From: an uncultured Clostridia bacterium
Lineage (GTDB): Bacteria; Bacillota; Clostridia; Christensenellales; UBA1242
Length of the DNA stretch: 13,648 nt
Direction: 5' to 3'
NCBI GenBank assembly: GCA_937911885.1
Contig: CALDPW010000100.1
Span: 1 to 13,648 of the forward strand
Part shown: positions 4,647 through 13,540 of the stretch, piece by piece
Position numbering within the stretch: position 1 is the stretch's first letter
Layout: each line of letters opens with the position of its first letter
Notes under the pieces: model-generated
Seen by the model: only the letters and a program-made list of their open reading frames with translations
The model's database searches: none
Told to the model about the DNA's origin: nothing
Translations under genes and position numbers: made by a program

Positions 4647-5807
4647 TTAAAACATTACTCTTCCAAGTGTTGTTGGAACACGTTGAACACATTCTTCAAC
4701 AACAACATCGCAATCGCCAAGGTTATCTAATAACACTTGGAAATTGTTTGCATTGTGTAAAATGCGTGTTTCGCAAGCAGATTGAGCAAACGCTGCTCCC
4801 CAATAATCGGCTTGTGCAAACGAATCACCATAAATAAACACTTTTAAATCGCTGTTAACATTTGAAGTAACTCTAACTGTTGGGCCATAGCCACGATATG
4901 TTGGAGTATGTTCATAAACAGGAACTGGTGTATCTTCAACTAGATATTTTGATAAGAACAAGGTTGTAGCCAAATCACCACTGCGTTTGCTGCTTGTTAA
5001 ATCAAATTCGGTAACAACATTAATATTCTTTTCAGGAAGCATTTCCTTAATTTTTGTCATTACACTTTCGTAGCCATAGTGTGATCCAAGCAAGTTCCAG
5101 TGTGTATCATATTTGTAGTATAGTTGGTTTGTGCTGGTTTTTTTGGTTAACAAATAATCTTTGCTATAAATAAATGGAACAGGGCAATTTTTTGAGTTTA
5201 AGTATTCACGTAGTTGATCAATTAAAGTATATTCGGCATTTTCTAATCTATCATGTTCTGGATAAACCATTTGTTTTTCGGCTGCCAAATAAATAATATA
5301 TTTTTTACCCATTGCCTTTAAGGTATTATATTTTTCCATTATTCCATTATAAATACTTTCTAATGCAGCAGCTGATAACATTGCTTGTCCACTAACTGCT
5401 GGTCTGGTTCCCCAACTTTCGTAGAATAACCAGCCATTTTTTCCAATTGAAGTGGTATCAGGCAATAGCGATGTGTTAAACACTTTATATTCTAAATAGG
5501 AATAAAGTTCTAACATATTAGATCTCAACGGAAAGTAATCGTTAAAATGTTGTTCAAAAGTATCGGCATAGCCTGTGTAGTTGTTAATTAATTCATCAAG
5601 CTTTGGAGCATTGGTTAACACTTTATTTTCGTAGTTTTTTCCAGCAGAAACCCCACAAAAATACATTATAGGAAATGCTGAAATAATGCACATAAACAAA
5701 ATAACAAAAACAAGAGATATTGCTGAACCAATTGTAATATGTTTGCGTTTAACTGGTTCGGGCTGTGTGTTAGGCTCGTTTGCCATAATATTTTTTCTAT
5801 TACTCAT
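4647..5807 (-). CDS. AlgJ/AlgX-like (DHHW) membrane-anchored SGNH acetyltransferase
   Basis: A 386-residue protein with a cytoplasmic tail of about 26 residues, one transmembrane helix (about 27-52) and a large extracellular domain. The domain carries the family signatures: KNGWLFYES (123-131), YDTHWNLLGSHYGY (233-246) supplying Asp234 and His236, and YGDSFAQ (326-332) supplying Ser329. Together these form the Ser-His-Asp triad of AlgJ/AlgX-type SGNH proteins, so all key residues are present. Such proteins receive an acetyl group delivered across the membrane by an MBOAT partner and pass it to a sugar of a secreted or cell-wall polymer. The MBOAT gene lies 15 bases upstream in the same operon. 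A perfect AAGGAGG (5814-5820) six bases from the ATG at 5807 fixes the start. The target polymer is unknown. Confidence 0.85.
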   Translation of the reverse strand: MSNRKNIMANEPNTQPEPVKRKHITIGSAISLVFVILFMCIISAFPIMYFCGVSAGKNYENKVLTNAPKLDELINNYTGYADTFEQHFNDYFPLRSNMLELYSYLEYKVFNTSLLPDTTSIGKNGWLFYESWGTRPAVSGQAMLSAAALESIYNGIMEKYNTLKAMGKKYIIYLAAEKQMVYPEHDRLENAEYTLIDQLREYLNSKNCPVPFIYSKDYLLTKKTSTNQLYYKYDTHWNLLGSHYGYESVMTKIKEMLPEKNINVVTEFDLTSSKRSGDLATTLFLSKYLVEDTPVPVYEHTPTYRGYGPTVRVTSNVNSDLKVFIYGDSFAQADYWGAAFAQSACETRILHNANNFQVLLDNLGDCDVVVEECVQRVPTTLGRVMF

Positions 5808-5822
5808 GTTAATCCTCCTTTG

Positions 5823-7250
5823 TTAAAATTGTGCATAAATAAATGGTGTGGTTGCGCCTGTTAAAATAATAGGAATGCAAACAACAAATATTGCAATTAG
5901 TGCAACCCACGAACAAATTTGCAAGGTGTAAATTAATGGTTTATTTTCGGTTTTTTCAACCTTTTCTTTTATTTTTGTTAGTATTGATGTTGATCCAAAA
6001 ATTCCAAGAACAAATAGTGCTATTAATGCTGGTGATAACACTGGCATGCAAGCTGCCCAACCATGAATAAATAACATGCTGCCCAAATATTCAAATGCAT
6101 AGGTTAAGCTTGGAGCTCTAAAGAATACCCAACCAACAATAACAACAAACATTGTGTAAATGTGTCTTAACGGCTTTGGAGTTTTATCTAACAATTTTTT
6201 AATAGCAGGAACTTTTTCAAGCATGTTAAATATTGCATGATAAACGCCCCAAACCAAAAATGTTAATGCAGCGCCGTGCCAAATTCCACTTAACACAAAC
6301 ACGGTAAACAATCCTAAATACATTCTAAATTTTCCTTTGCGGCTTCCGCCCATTGGAAAATAAACATAATCTCTAAACCAAGTTGAAAGTGAAATGTGCC
6401 AACGATGCCAAAATTCTTTAATACTATCGGACATATAAGGATGCGAAAAGTTTTCTTTTAGGGTAAATCCTAACATTTTTGCAATACCAATCGCCATGGA
6501 CGAATATCCTGCAAAGTCGAAGTAAATTTGAAGTGTATAAAACAAAATTCCAACCCATGCAGTTGCTCCACCCAAACTAGAAGCTGTTGTGTTAAAAATT
6601 TCGTTAACAACTTTGGCAAAATAATTTGCAAGAATAATTTTTTGTCCCAAACCAATTAAAAAACGTTTTAATCCATCCGAAAAACTATCAATAGTAATTG
6701 TTCGGTTATCTAGTTGAGGTTCAATATCTTTGTATCTAACAATTGGTCCTGCTGTGATTTGTGCAAAAAACGAAAAGTAAACGCCAAACTTAATAAAGTT
6801 TTTTGTTGGAACAATTTCGCCTTTATAAGCATCAACAACATAGGATATTGCTTGAAATGTATAAAACGAAATACCAATTGGTAGTGCAATTTTTAATACA
6901 GAAGTGCTAACAATTCCAACCCAACCAAGCATTGTGTTAACAAGTTCGTTTAAAAACATAAAATATTTAAAAAACACTAGTGCGCCCAAATTTAAGCAAA
7001 TGGTTGTTATTAAAATTGCTTTGCTTGTTTTTGGCTTGTTTGCTTTTATGTGTGTTGATAAAAGTGCTGAACCAAAGTTTAGCCCCATTGAGCCAAGCAA
7101 CAGCAATATAAACAATGGTTCGCCAAAAGCATATAGCAAAATATTTAAAATAAACAAATAAACGTTTCGAGCCTTTTTAGGCAATAAAAAATATATACCA
7201 ATTAAAAAAGGTAAAACTAAAAATAAAAAAATAGAGCTATCAAAATTCAT
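5823..7250 (-). CDS. MBOAT family O-acyltransferase (AlgI/DltB type)
   Basis: A 475-residue polytopic membrane protein, the usual length for AlgI. Hallmarks in order: N-terminal FDSSIFLFLVLPFLIGIYFLLP; ALPIGISFYTFQAISYVVD (122-140); the conserved EFWHRWHISLSTWFRDYVY (279-297) and FPMGGSR (298-304); and SGIWHGAALTFLVWG (321-335), with His325 as the expected catalytic residue. MBOAT proteins move acyl groups, here probably acetyl from acetyl-CoA, through the membrane for O-acylation of an extracellular polymer. The SGNH partner follows directly. The start at 7250 has AAGGGAG upstream at acceptable spacing. The operon is divergent from the large surface-protein operon, and both sides of the shared intergenic region carry the same 21-base element with three differences. 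Confidence 0.92.
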   Translation of the reverse strand: MNFDSSIFLFLVLPFLIGIYFLLPKKARNVYLFILNILLYAFGEPLFILLLLGSMGLNFGSALLSTHIKANKPKTSKAILITTICLNLGALVFFKYFMFLNELVNTMLGWVGIVSTSVLKIALPIGISFYTFQAISYVVDAYKGEIVPTKNFIKFGVYFSFFAQITAGPIVRYKDIEPQLDNRTITIDSFSDGLKRFLIGLGQKIILANYFAKVVNEIFNTTASSLGGATAWVGILFYTLQIYFDFAGYSSMAIGIAKMLGFTLKENFSHPYMSDSIKEFWHRWHISLSTWFRDYVYFPMGGSRKGKFRMYLGLFTVFVLSGIWHGAALTFLVWGVYHAIFNMLEKVPAIKKLLDKTPKPLRHIYTMFVVIVGWVFFRAPSLTYAFEYLGSMLFIHGWAACMPVLSPALIALFVLGIFGSTSILTKIKEKVEKTENKPLIYTLQICSWVALIAIFVVCIPIILTGATTPFIYAQF

Positions 7251-7330
7251 AACTGTTTTCTCCCTTGTTAATGTAACACAAAAAAGGTGTTAATTAAAAG
7301 TTTATTTTGCAAAAAATAACAAAATACTGC

Positions 7331-7362
7331 TAAATATACAATTATTATTAAAAAAAATACAA
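7331..7362 (-). promoter_or_regulatory. Putative regulon promoter of the O-acetylation operon (site E)
   Basis: Minus strand TTGTAT (7362-7357), 17-base spacer, GTATATTTA (7339-7331). Both boxes and the spacer match site C (3871-3902). It lies about 80 bases before the MBOAT start codon. Confidence 0.5.
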
Positions 7363-7521
7363 TAAATACGGTATAAAATTGACTAAATTTTATCAAATTA
7401 ATATAATAAATTTGTTGTTAAAAATGAGATGTAATACTATAAGTATTAAGACTTTAGTTTTTGGTTATTTTGCACAAAACAAATATTTTTAATATTTTTG
7501 TTAAAATTATTATGTCGAATT

Positions 7522-7542
7522 TTGTATATATAACAGTAGTTT
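7522..7542 (+). promoter_or_regulatory. Putative regulon element of the surface-protein operon (site D)
   Basis: TTGTATATATAACAGTAGTTT matches minus-strand 7341-7321 at 18 of 21 positions and shares TTGTATATATA with sites A, B and C. It lies 42 bases before the ATG at 7585. The upstream box at the expected distance (TTAAAA, 7501-7506) is weak. Confidence 0.45.
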
Positions 7543-7584
7543 ACACTATTTATAAAATATAAAAACAAAAAAAGGAAGAAGATT

Positions 7585-10500
7585 ATGAAAAACTTACTAA
7601 AAACCTTATGCTTAGTTTTCATGATTGCAGTTAGCTTTGGCTTTGTGGGTGTAGCCAGCCTAAATAAACCCGTAAGCGCTGAAGAACCTGCAACTGCTGC
7701 AAATTATGCAAAAGTATGGTCAAACGACCTTGCTGGTTTTACACAAACTGGTGCTGGTTATGATGCTGCAACAAACAGCGTTACATACCTTGGACCAGGT
7801 TGTAGAATGGGTTATGCCGTTGCTGAAAATGCTGAGTTGAGCACTATTATTCGTTTTTCAAGCATTACTGGTGGAAACGTTAACTTCCACATGCGCTTGC
7901 AAGGGGATGTGCCAAATGCTACCTACACAACACTTGGTTATCAATTTAGATGGTATAGTAGTGGACAATTTGAATTTTTAAAAGGTGGAGTGGCAGTAAT
8001 TGGAGCTACTTGGGGACCACTTCCTGCGCCTGCTGTTGAAACCGACTATGTGTTAAAAATGTCAACAGTAAATTATTCGGATGGATCTGTAAAAATTGTT
8101 GTATCTGTTAACGGTTCAGTATTTGTTGATTATACTGACACAGCAGATATTATTACTGGTGCTGGATTGTTTGCTGTTATGCCAGATGGTTTTATTTTAA
8201 GCAAAGTGGGTGGTAATGGATTTGCAAACGAGGCTATTTGGCTTGGCGATGCAGCCCTACCTGCAACAAATGCAAACTTTTCATCAACACAAATTGCAAA
8301 TGATGGCAAAGTAACTGTTAATACTGATGGAATTATGGGTGGCGCTTCTTGGGCTTTCCAACAATCAGAATTTATTAGCTACAAATTTAAATTCACTCCA
8401 GCAGTTGCTGGTGCTGGTAGATTGCATATGACCATTGGTGGACAACCTGGTTCACATGGAATTCACCGTCCAGATATTTTAGGCGATTGGGGCTGGGCTG
8501 AAACAGGATACCACTTTATTTGGTGGGGCTATTCAGATCAAATTCACCTTATGAGAAACAATGTGCAATTAGCAAACATTTGGAGCAAATTAGGAACATT
8601 TGAAGCTGATAGAACATATGAAATTGAATATGGTGTAACTCCATTTGAAGATGGTAGTAACCGTATTCACGTTAAAGTTGATGGCTTAATTAAAATTATT
8701 TTCTTTGATATGCCAACAGCTGAATATACTCCTTTAAGATTAACAAGCACAGGGGTTCCTGGCGCTCTTGTAAGACACAATTTTATTGCTGGTGAAAGTG
8801 CTACAGGTGTTATTGATCCAGGTTCATCAAACGTTGCTGTTGATGAAAACACACTTTTAACAACTGATGTGGGACAATCTGTTGCAACAAGTTCAACTGC
8901 AACTTTTGATAGAAATGGTGGTATTACTTCATATCCTACAGGCGTTGTTGCTGCTTATAATGGCAACTTTAAAAACACAAGTATTACATTTGATGCTACA
9001 TTTGAATCAGTTGGTTCATTCGCTGTTCAATTAAGAGCTCAAGGAACAGATTACGATACCCCTTGGGGTGGTGCTTGGACAAATAAAGGATATATGATTT
9101 TATTCTTTGGTAATGGTCAAGTTGTTTTAAGTAAAAATGGAGCTGCTATTTGTGAAGGTTGGTCGCTATCAAGCACACAATTAGGAACAGACTTCACATA
9201 CCCAATCACTGTGGGAACAATTAACTTAAATGAATCTACAGTTAGAGTATTTGCTTCAATTGGATCAAATCCTGTTATTAACTATGTAGATACAATTAAT
9301 CCTATAAACAATGAAGGTTGGTTTACAATCTTTAACAATGCTGGTTGTGCTGGAACATTTATGCCACACGATGTTGAATATCCAGAAATCACATCAAGTG
9401 TTAATGTTGGCGAAACAGTTTTAACAAACACACCAGTAACCTTAAATTATAGTTTATCAACAGCTGATGCTGGCGACGTTGTTACTTATCATGTTGATAC
9501 AACAAAATCAACAGCCGAAGCTACAATTGTTGATAACACAGTAACAGCAACAACTGCTGGTAATGTTGTTGTTTATGCATGCGTTAATGGAGTATATAGT
9601 AACGATATTACTATTACAGCTGAACTTCCTCCATATCCTGTTGTTACAAATCTTCCAACTGCTCCAATTATTGTTGGCGATGCTAAATGGTCGATTGATG
9701 CAAAAATGAGCGATGAAGGAACAGTTACAACAAAAACATTTGGCATTACAAATGTTAGTGGCGAAGCTACAATTGATGCTACAACAGGTGAAATTACACC
9801 AGTTAAAGCAGGAACAGTTAAAGTTTATGCTGTTGTAAACGGAATTAAATCAGAAGAAAATATTATTACAATTATTCCAAAAGTATTTATTAACAAAGTT
9901 GGATCATTTGCATTTGGTGGTGTTTATGATTTAAATGATTATTATAGTGCAAACTGTGATCTTCCAAACGAAAACATTGTTGTTACATTCGAAATTGTTT
10001 CGGGTGGCGAATATGCAACTCTAAATGCGCAAGGTGTTTTAACAGTGGGATCAAATCCAGGAACAGTTGGATTAAAAGCTTATATTACAGGCGAAACATT
10101 CCAAGCTGTTAGCGCAGTTACAACAATTGCAATTGAAAGACCAATTGTTGTTGTTCAAAATGATTTCTTGGGTGATTTATATGTTGGACAAAGTGTTACA
10201 CTAAATCCAAGCGTTTCACAAGGTGGAATCGAAATTACAACTGCCGAAATCGTTGCAATTTCTGGCGCAGATTGCGTTGAAATTAATGGTTTACAAGTTA
10301 CAGCAGTTAAAGTAGGAACATTTAAATACAAAGTAAAAATTAATGGTTCATTAATCGATGATGATGAAGGACTTGAAATTGCTATTGAAAAACTAGTTCC
10401 AACAATTATTGCAAACGACGAAATGGCTATTGGCAGAAGCCAACAAGCAGAAATTATGTTTAACACAAACGATGGCTATGTTTATACAAATGCTGTTTGG

Positions 10501-11076
10501 AGTGTTGTTGAAGGTAACGATGTTGTAACAGTTAGCAACACAGGTTTAATTAGTGCAGTTAAACAAGGCGAAGCAACAATTAAAGTTGTTGTTGATCAAA
10601 TTGGTGAAGCAACATTAAACATTGTTGTTTATGGCAAAGTTGTATTATTTGGTATTACCGAAAATCAAGAAGTTTTAGTTGGTTCAACAATTGACCTTTC
10701 ATATCGTGTTTACGATGCTGAAATGGGTGAAGTAACAACTGTTAACTATGTTGTTGTTAGTGGTAAAGATTGTGTTACTCTAACACAAGATGGCAAAATT
10801 GAAGCTGTTAAATCAGGAACAGTTAAAGTTAAAGTTGTTGTTAATGGCGTTGAATCGCAAGTTATTACCTTTAAGGTAACTAAAAACGAAACAAGTGGTT
10901 TAGGCAGAAACACAATTTTATGGATTGTTTTAGGTAGTGTTGGTGGCGGACTTATTGTTATTGCCGGCACAACAATTGGTATTGTTTTTGGTGTTAAACA
11001 TGCAAAAGCAAAAAAACTAGGACTAACCAAACCTGAAAAAGCAAAAAAACAAAAGAAAAATAAAAACGGTAAATAA
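7585..11076 (+). CDS. Large membrane-anchored surface protein: three LamG-like domains, about six bacterial Ig-like domains
   Basis: A 1163-residue exported protein. It has a signal peptide (1-32, cleavage after PVSA) and three related beta-rich domains (about 40-218, 225-402 and 415-598). Each of these carries a 'GY-x-F/I... G-x-v...l-K/M-N/G' core, as in the concanavalin/LamG or DUF1080-like jelly-roll superfamily that binds or cleaves sugars. About six Ig-like (BIG2-type) repeats follow (600-1098) with the recurring 'G-x-i-x-A/P-V-K-x-G-x-v-x-v/y' strand pattern (e.g. GEITPVKAGTVKVYA, GLISAVKQGEATIKV, GKIEAVKSGTVKVKV). A transmembrane helix (about 1110-1137) and a Lys-rich cytoplasmic tail end it; no LPxTG motif. 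The Ig-like repeats would act as a stalk. The ribosome binding site is AAAGGA (7571-7576). First gene of a three-gene operon. A glycan-binding role is inferred; no catalytic residues are recognised. Confidence 0.85.
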   Translation: MKNLLKTLCLVFMIAVSFGFVGVASLNKPVSAEEPATAANYAKVWSNDLAGFTQTGAGYDAATNSVTYLGPGCRMGYAVAENAELSTIIRFSSITGGNVNFHMRLQGDVPNATYTTLGYQFRWYSSGQFEFLKGGVAVIGATWGPLPAPAVETDYVLKMSTVNYSDGSVKIVVSVNGSVFVDYTDTADIITGAGLFAVMPDGFILSKVGGNGFANEAIWLGDAALPATNANFSSTQIANDGKVTVNTDGIMGGASWAFQQSEFISYKFKFTPAVAGAGRLHMTIGGQPGSHGIHRPDILGDWGWAETGYHFIWWGYSDQIHLMRNNVQLANIWSKLGTFEADRTYEIEYGVTPFEDGSNRIHVKVDGLIKIIFFDMPTAEYTPLRLTSTGVPGALVRHNFIAGESATGVIDPGSSNVAVDENTLLTTDVGQSVATSSTATFDRNGGITSYPTGVVAAYNGNFKNTSITFDATFESVGSFAVQLRAQGTDYDTPWGGAWTNKGYMILFFGNGQVVLSKNGAAICEGWSLSSTQLGTDFTYPITVGTINLNESTVRVFASIGSNPVINYVDTINPINNEGWFTIFNNAGCAGTFMPHDVEYPEITSSVNVGETVLTNTPVTLNYSLSTADAGDVVTYHVDTTKSTAEATIVDNTVTATTAGNVVVYACVNGVYSNDITITAELPPYPVVTNLPTAPIIVGDAKWSIDAKMSDEGTVTTKTFGITNVSGEATIDATTGEITPVKAGTVKVYAVVNGIKSEENIITIIPKVFINKVGSFAFGGVYDLNDYYSANCDLPNENIVVTFEIVSGGEYATLNAQGVLTVGSNPGTVGLKAYITGETFQAVSAVTTIAIERPIVVVQNDFLGDLYVGQSVTLNPSVSQGGIEITTAEIVAISGADCVEINGLQVTAVKVGTFKYKVKINGSLIDDDEGLEIAIEKLVPTIIANDEMAIGRSQQAEIMFNTNDGYVYTNAVWSVVEGNDVVTVSNTGLISAVKQGEATIKVVVDQIGEATLNIVVYGKVVLFGITENQEVLVGSTIDLSYRVYDAEMGEVTTVNYVVVSGKDCVTLTQDGKIEAVKSGTVKVKVVVNGVESQVITFKVTKNETSGLGRNTILWIVLGSVGGGLIVIAGTTIGIVFGVKHAKAKKLGLTKPEKAKKQKKNKNGK

Positions 11077-11079
11077 AAA

Positions 11080-12555
11080 ATGAAAAAGAAAACTAAATTT
11101 TTAGCTTCTTTATTAACACCTATGTTGGGATTGTGCGCAATTGCGGCAATCCCAACTTTAAAGAGTGTTAATGCAACAAGCACACCAACAGATAACGATC
11201 CGTTAATAAAATATGATTTTACTTATATGGATGAACAAACAGAAATGCCTATTTTGGGCTATATGGGTGTTCCAGGATTGGCAATTAATGGTTCGGCTGC
11301 TCCAAGTTTTTTAACAAGAGCTAATATTCAAGCTTATAAAGATGCTGGATTTAATATTCTATCGGGATTATATGAAAAAGTTCCTTTGCATAATGCAGAA
11401 GTAAGAAAAGCGATTGAAATTTGCGAAGAACTTAACCTTACATATTTTGTTTGTGATAATTCATATCGTTCAAGCTATGAAGAAGAACCAACATCGGTTC
11501 CTTCAAAAGATGATTTTAAATCAATGATGGCTGATGATTACTATTTTGAAAGCCCAGCATTTGGTGGTATTGCTGTTAGAGACGAACCAAATATTCATTG
11601 CTTTGATTCAATGGGAAATGTTAACGCAGCGTTGCAAGAAATTGATAACACAAAAATTGTTTATACAAACTTGTATCCTAAGGGAGCTAGCCAAGGTCAG
11701 CTTGGTTTTAACAATTCTAACGATTATAGTTCGTGGGAACAATATATTCAATATGTTGAAGATTATATTACAAAAGTTAAGCCAACAATGCTTTCTTATG
11801 ACTGTTATGTTGTAACCGAACCTAATGCAAAAGTTTCGGATGCAAACCAAGCAGTTGGTGTTGTTGGAAACTATATTAGATCACTTTCAATGTTTAGAAA
11901 CTATGCTAAACAAAACAATATTCCATTTTGGGTAACTATTGCTTCGCACGATCATATTAAATCGTGGGATTCAATTCCATTAAAACAAACTCAATGGACA
12001 GTTAACACAAGTTTGGCTTATGGTGCACAAGGTATTCAATATTATACATATTGGAATGATGGTGCTGGCACAGGTAATATGGATGATTGGGCTGATCAAA
12101 GTGGAGCTCGTAGCCAAGGTTTGGTATCTTATAACGGTGCCCCAACCGATAATTATTATCGTATTCAAAAAATCAATAATCAAATAAAACTTATTGATCA
12201 CATTTTGATGCAAGCCGAACATAAAGGAATTATGCAATTTGGTAAACAACACCTAGAACTTATGGCAGAAGACGTGCTTTATAGCTACGGAATGTTGCGT
12301 GATGTTTCGGGTGATGCATTTGTAGGATGTTTTGATTATAAAGGCGATGATGTTTACTATGTTGTTAATAACTCGCTAGATTCAGGTATTAAAACATTTA
12401 AAGCAGATTTTGTTGATACTGTTAATGTTAAATTAATAAGTTCAGCATTTGTTACTCCTGAAAACCCAGAAGGTGTTATTATTAAAAACAATGTTTCAAG
12501 TGTTGGTTTTAATTTAACTGGTGGCGAAGGCGTTTTGGTGGAGGTGTTAAAATGA
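11080..12555 (+). CDS. Secreted TIM-barrel glycoside-hydrolase-like protein
   Basis: A 491-residue protein with a signal peptide (1-32, ending SVNA). The barrel-like part starts PILGYMGVPG and AYKDAGFNILSGLYE. At the end of a strand it has FGGIAVRDEPN (161-171), whose Glu169 sits where clan GH-A hydrolases carry the acid/base Glu. Later strands are TMLSYDCYV (236-244), IPFWVTIASHDH (281-292) and GAQGIQYYTYW (315-325, typical of the last barrel strand). About 385-491 look like a beta-sandwich. A nucleophile Glu is not evident in the WVTIASH strand, so catalysis is uncertain; it could be a sugar-binding relative. It starts three bases after the previous stop with no good SD, implying translational coupling, and its TGA stop overlaps the next ATG. 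Confidence 0.65.
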   Translation: MKKKTKFLASLLTPMLGLCAIAAIPTLKSVNATSTPTDNDPLIKYDFTYMDEQTEMPILGYMGVPGLAINGSAAPSFLTRANIQAYKDAGFNILSGLYEKVPLHNAEVRKAIEICEELNLTYFVCDNSYRSSYEEEPTSVPSKDDFKSMMADDYYFESPAFGGIAVRDEPNIHCFDSMGNVNAALQEIDNTKIVYTNLYPKGASQGQLGFNNSNDYSSWEQYIQYVEDYITKVKPTMLSYDCYVVTEPNAKVSDANQAVGVVGNYIRSLSMFRNYAKQNNIPFWVTIASHDHIKSWDSIPLKQTQWTVNTSLAYGAQGIQYYTYWNDGAGTGNMDDWADQSGARSQGLVSYNGAPTDNYYRIQKINNQIKLIDHILMQAEHKGIMQFGKQHLELMAEDVLYSYGMLRDVSGDAFVGCFDYKGDDVYYVVNNSLDSGIKTFKADFVDTVNVKLISSAFVTPENPEGVIIKNNVSSVGFNLTGGEGVLVEVLK

Positions 12556-13505
12556 GAAAACTTTATTTAACACTTGTTGCCACTGTTGTTGCTTTGTGTG
12601 CAACAATTTGTGGTGTTATTATTCCAAACGTTAATGCAGCACAAGCATTGCCTTCTAATGTTGTAGTGCAAACATTATCAGATCTTGGAAATGCTTCCTA
12701 TGCAGGAACAGGATCATATTATGACGATGGTATGTTAAAATACGCCAACAGTGGCAACACTATTGGTTATCAATTTGATCAATCAAAAACATTGGTTGAA
12801 TTTGATATTGTTTTTGATAATATTGTTTTTCCTGGTTGGTTTAGTTTAACCTTAAAAGCTAGTGGATTTGATAGAACACAAGCTCCAGCATTATATCAAA
12901 AAGGTTATTCTTTTATAGTTTATGCAAATGGTAATGTTGAAGTATGGAAACCAGGTTTGTCTGGTGTTAGTGGACACATTGCAAACTTTGCGCAAGGCGT
13001 TAAGTATCGCTTTAAACTAGGTGCTGTTAATACAGGCAAAAATGTTCAACTTTATTTTAGTGTTGATGGAAACGAAATTATTAATGTAACCGATACAAAT
13101 GGTGCTTATGTTCAAGGAAAATGGTTTAACATTTGTGGCGATGGCGGCACAAGTGCTCGACTATTCTCTACCAAAAAGGAAATTGTTCCAGCTTATCACA
13201 CATACACACTTTCAACACTTGGGGATTACCCAATTGCAACAGATAATGGTGTTTCATATGATAAATATAAAAATGTAACACTTCATAGTAGTGCAGGAAC
13301 TTTTGGTTGGAGCCAAGGACTTAAAAACTATTCGGTTGAAATGAATATGAACTGGACTCGTTTTGGTGCAGGTTGTAACCTTTGGGTTGCAATGCGTGCC
13401 CCAAAATTTGATAGAGTAAATGCTTTAACCGAAGGTTACTTTGTTAGAATTGGTCAAGTTGGTGTAATTGAAATTTATAAAAACCATACTTTAATTACAA
13501 GTTAA
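12552..13505 (+). CDS. Secreted LamG-like protein, C-terminally truncated
   Basis: A 317-residue product with a signal peptide (1-29, ending NVNA) and one complete LamG-like domain (about 36-208) related to those of the 1163-residue protein (FDRTQAPALYQKGYSFIVYANGNVEVWKPG). A second copy (about 210-317, FDRVNALTEGYFVRIGQVGVIEIYKNH) stops at the strand where the first copy still has about 70 residues to go. No membrane anchor or sorting signal remains. It starts in an ATGA overlap with the preceding gene, with GGAGGTG at a suitable distance. clpX begins 35 bases after its stop, with different codon style, so the 3' end was probably lost by rearrangement, or the contig is chimeric here. It may be a broken gene. 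Confidence 0.75.
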   Translation: MRKLYLTLVATVVALCATICGVIIPNVNAAQALPSNVVVQTLSDLGNASYAGTGSYYDDGMLKYANSGNTIGYQFDQSKTLVEFDIVFDNIVFPGWFSLTLKASGFDRTQAPALYQKGYSFIVYANGNVEVWKPGLSGVSGHIANFAQGVKYRFKLGAVNTGKNVQLYFSVDGNEIINVTDTNGAYVQGKWFNICGDGGTSARLFSTKKEIVPAYHTYTLSTLGDYPIATDNGVSYDKYKNVTLHSSAGTFGWSQGLKNYSVEMNMNWTRFGAGCNLWVAMRAPKFDRVNALTEGYFVRIGQVGVIEIYKNHTLITS

Positions 13506-13540
13506 ACTAAAAATCGCTCATAATAAAAGAGGTATATATA

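Larger units (their letters stand above)
7251..7584. promoter_or_regulatory. Divergent control region of the O-acetylation and surface-protein operons
   Basis: A 334-base, very AT-rich gap with no ORF of note. It holds one TTGTATAT-type element pointing each way (minus strand 7341-7321, plus strand 7522-7542), which suggests coordinated expression of the two operons. I see no other clear structure or terminator. Confidence 0.5.

Noticed and set aside
7251..7584. An RNA gene or riboswitch in the 334-base divergent gap
   Set aside because: No stable GC-containing hairpin, terminator or conserved RNA motif was visible; only promoter-like elements could be supported.
10155..11183. Minus-strand ORFs of 103 and 145 residues inside the large surface-protein gene
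   Set aside because: Shadows of a gene with strong codon bias, domain structure, signal peptide and membrane anchor in the plus frame; no independent start signals.
11534..12252. Alternative-frame ORFs of 80-93 residues within the barrel protein gene
   Set aside because: They overlap a well supported secreted protein and show no family motif or ribosome binding site.
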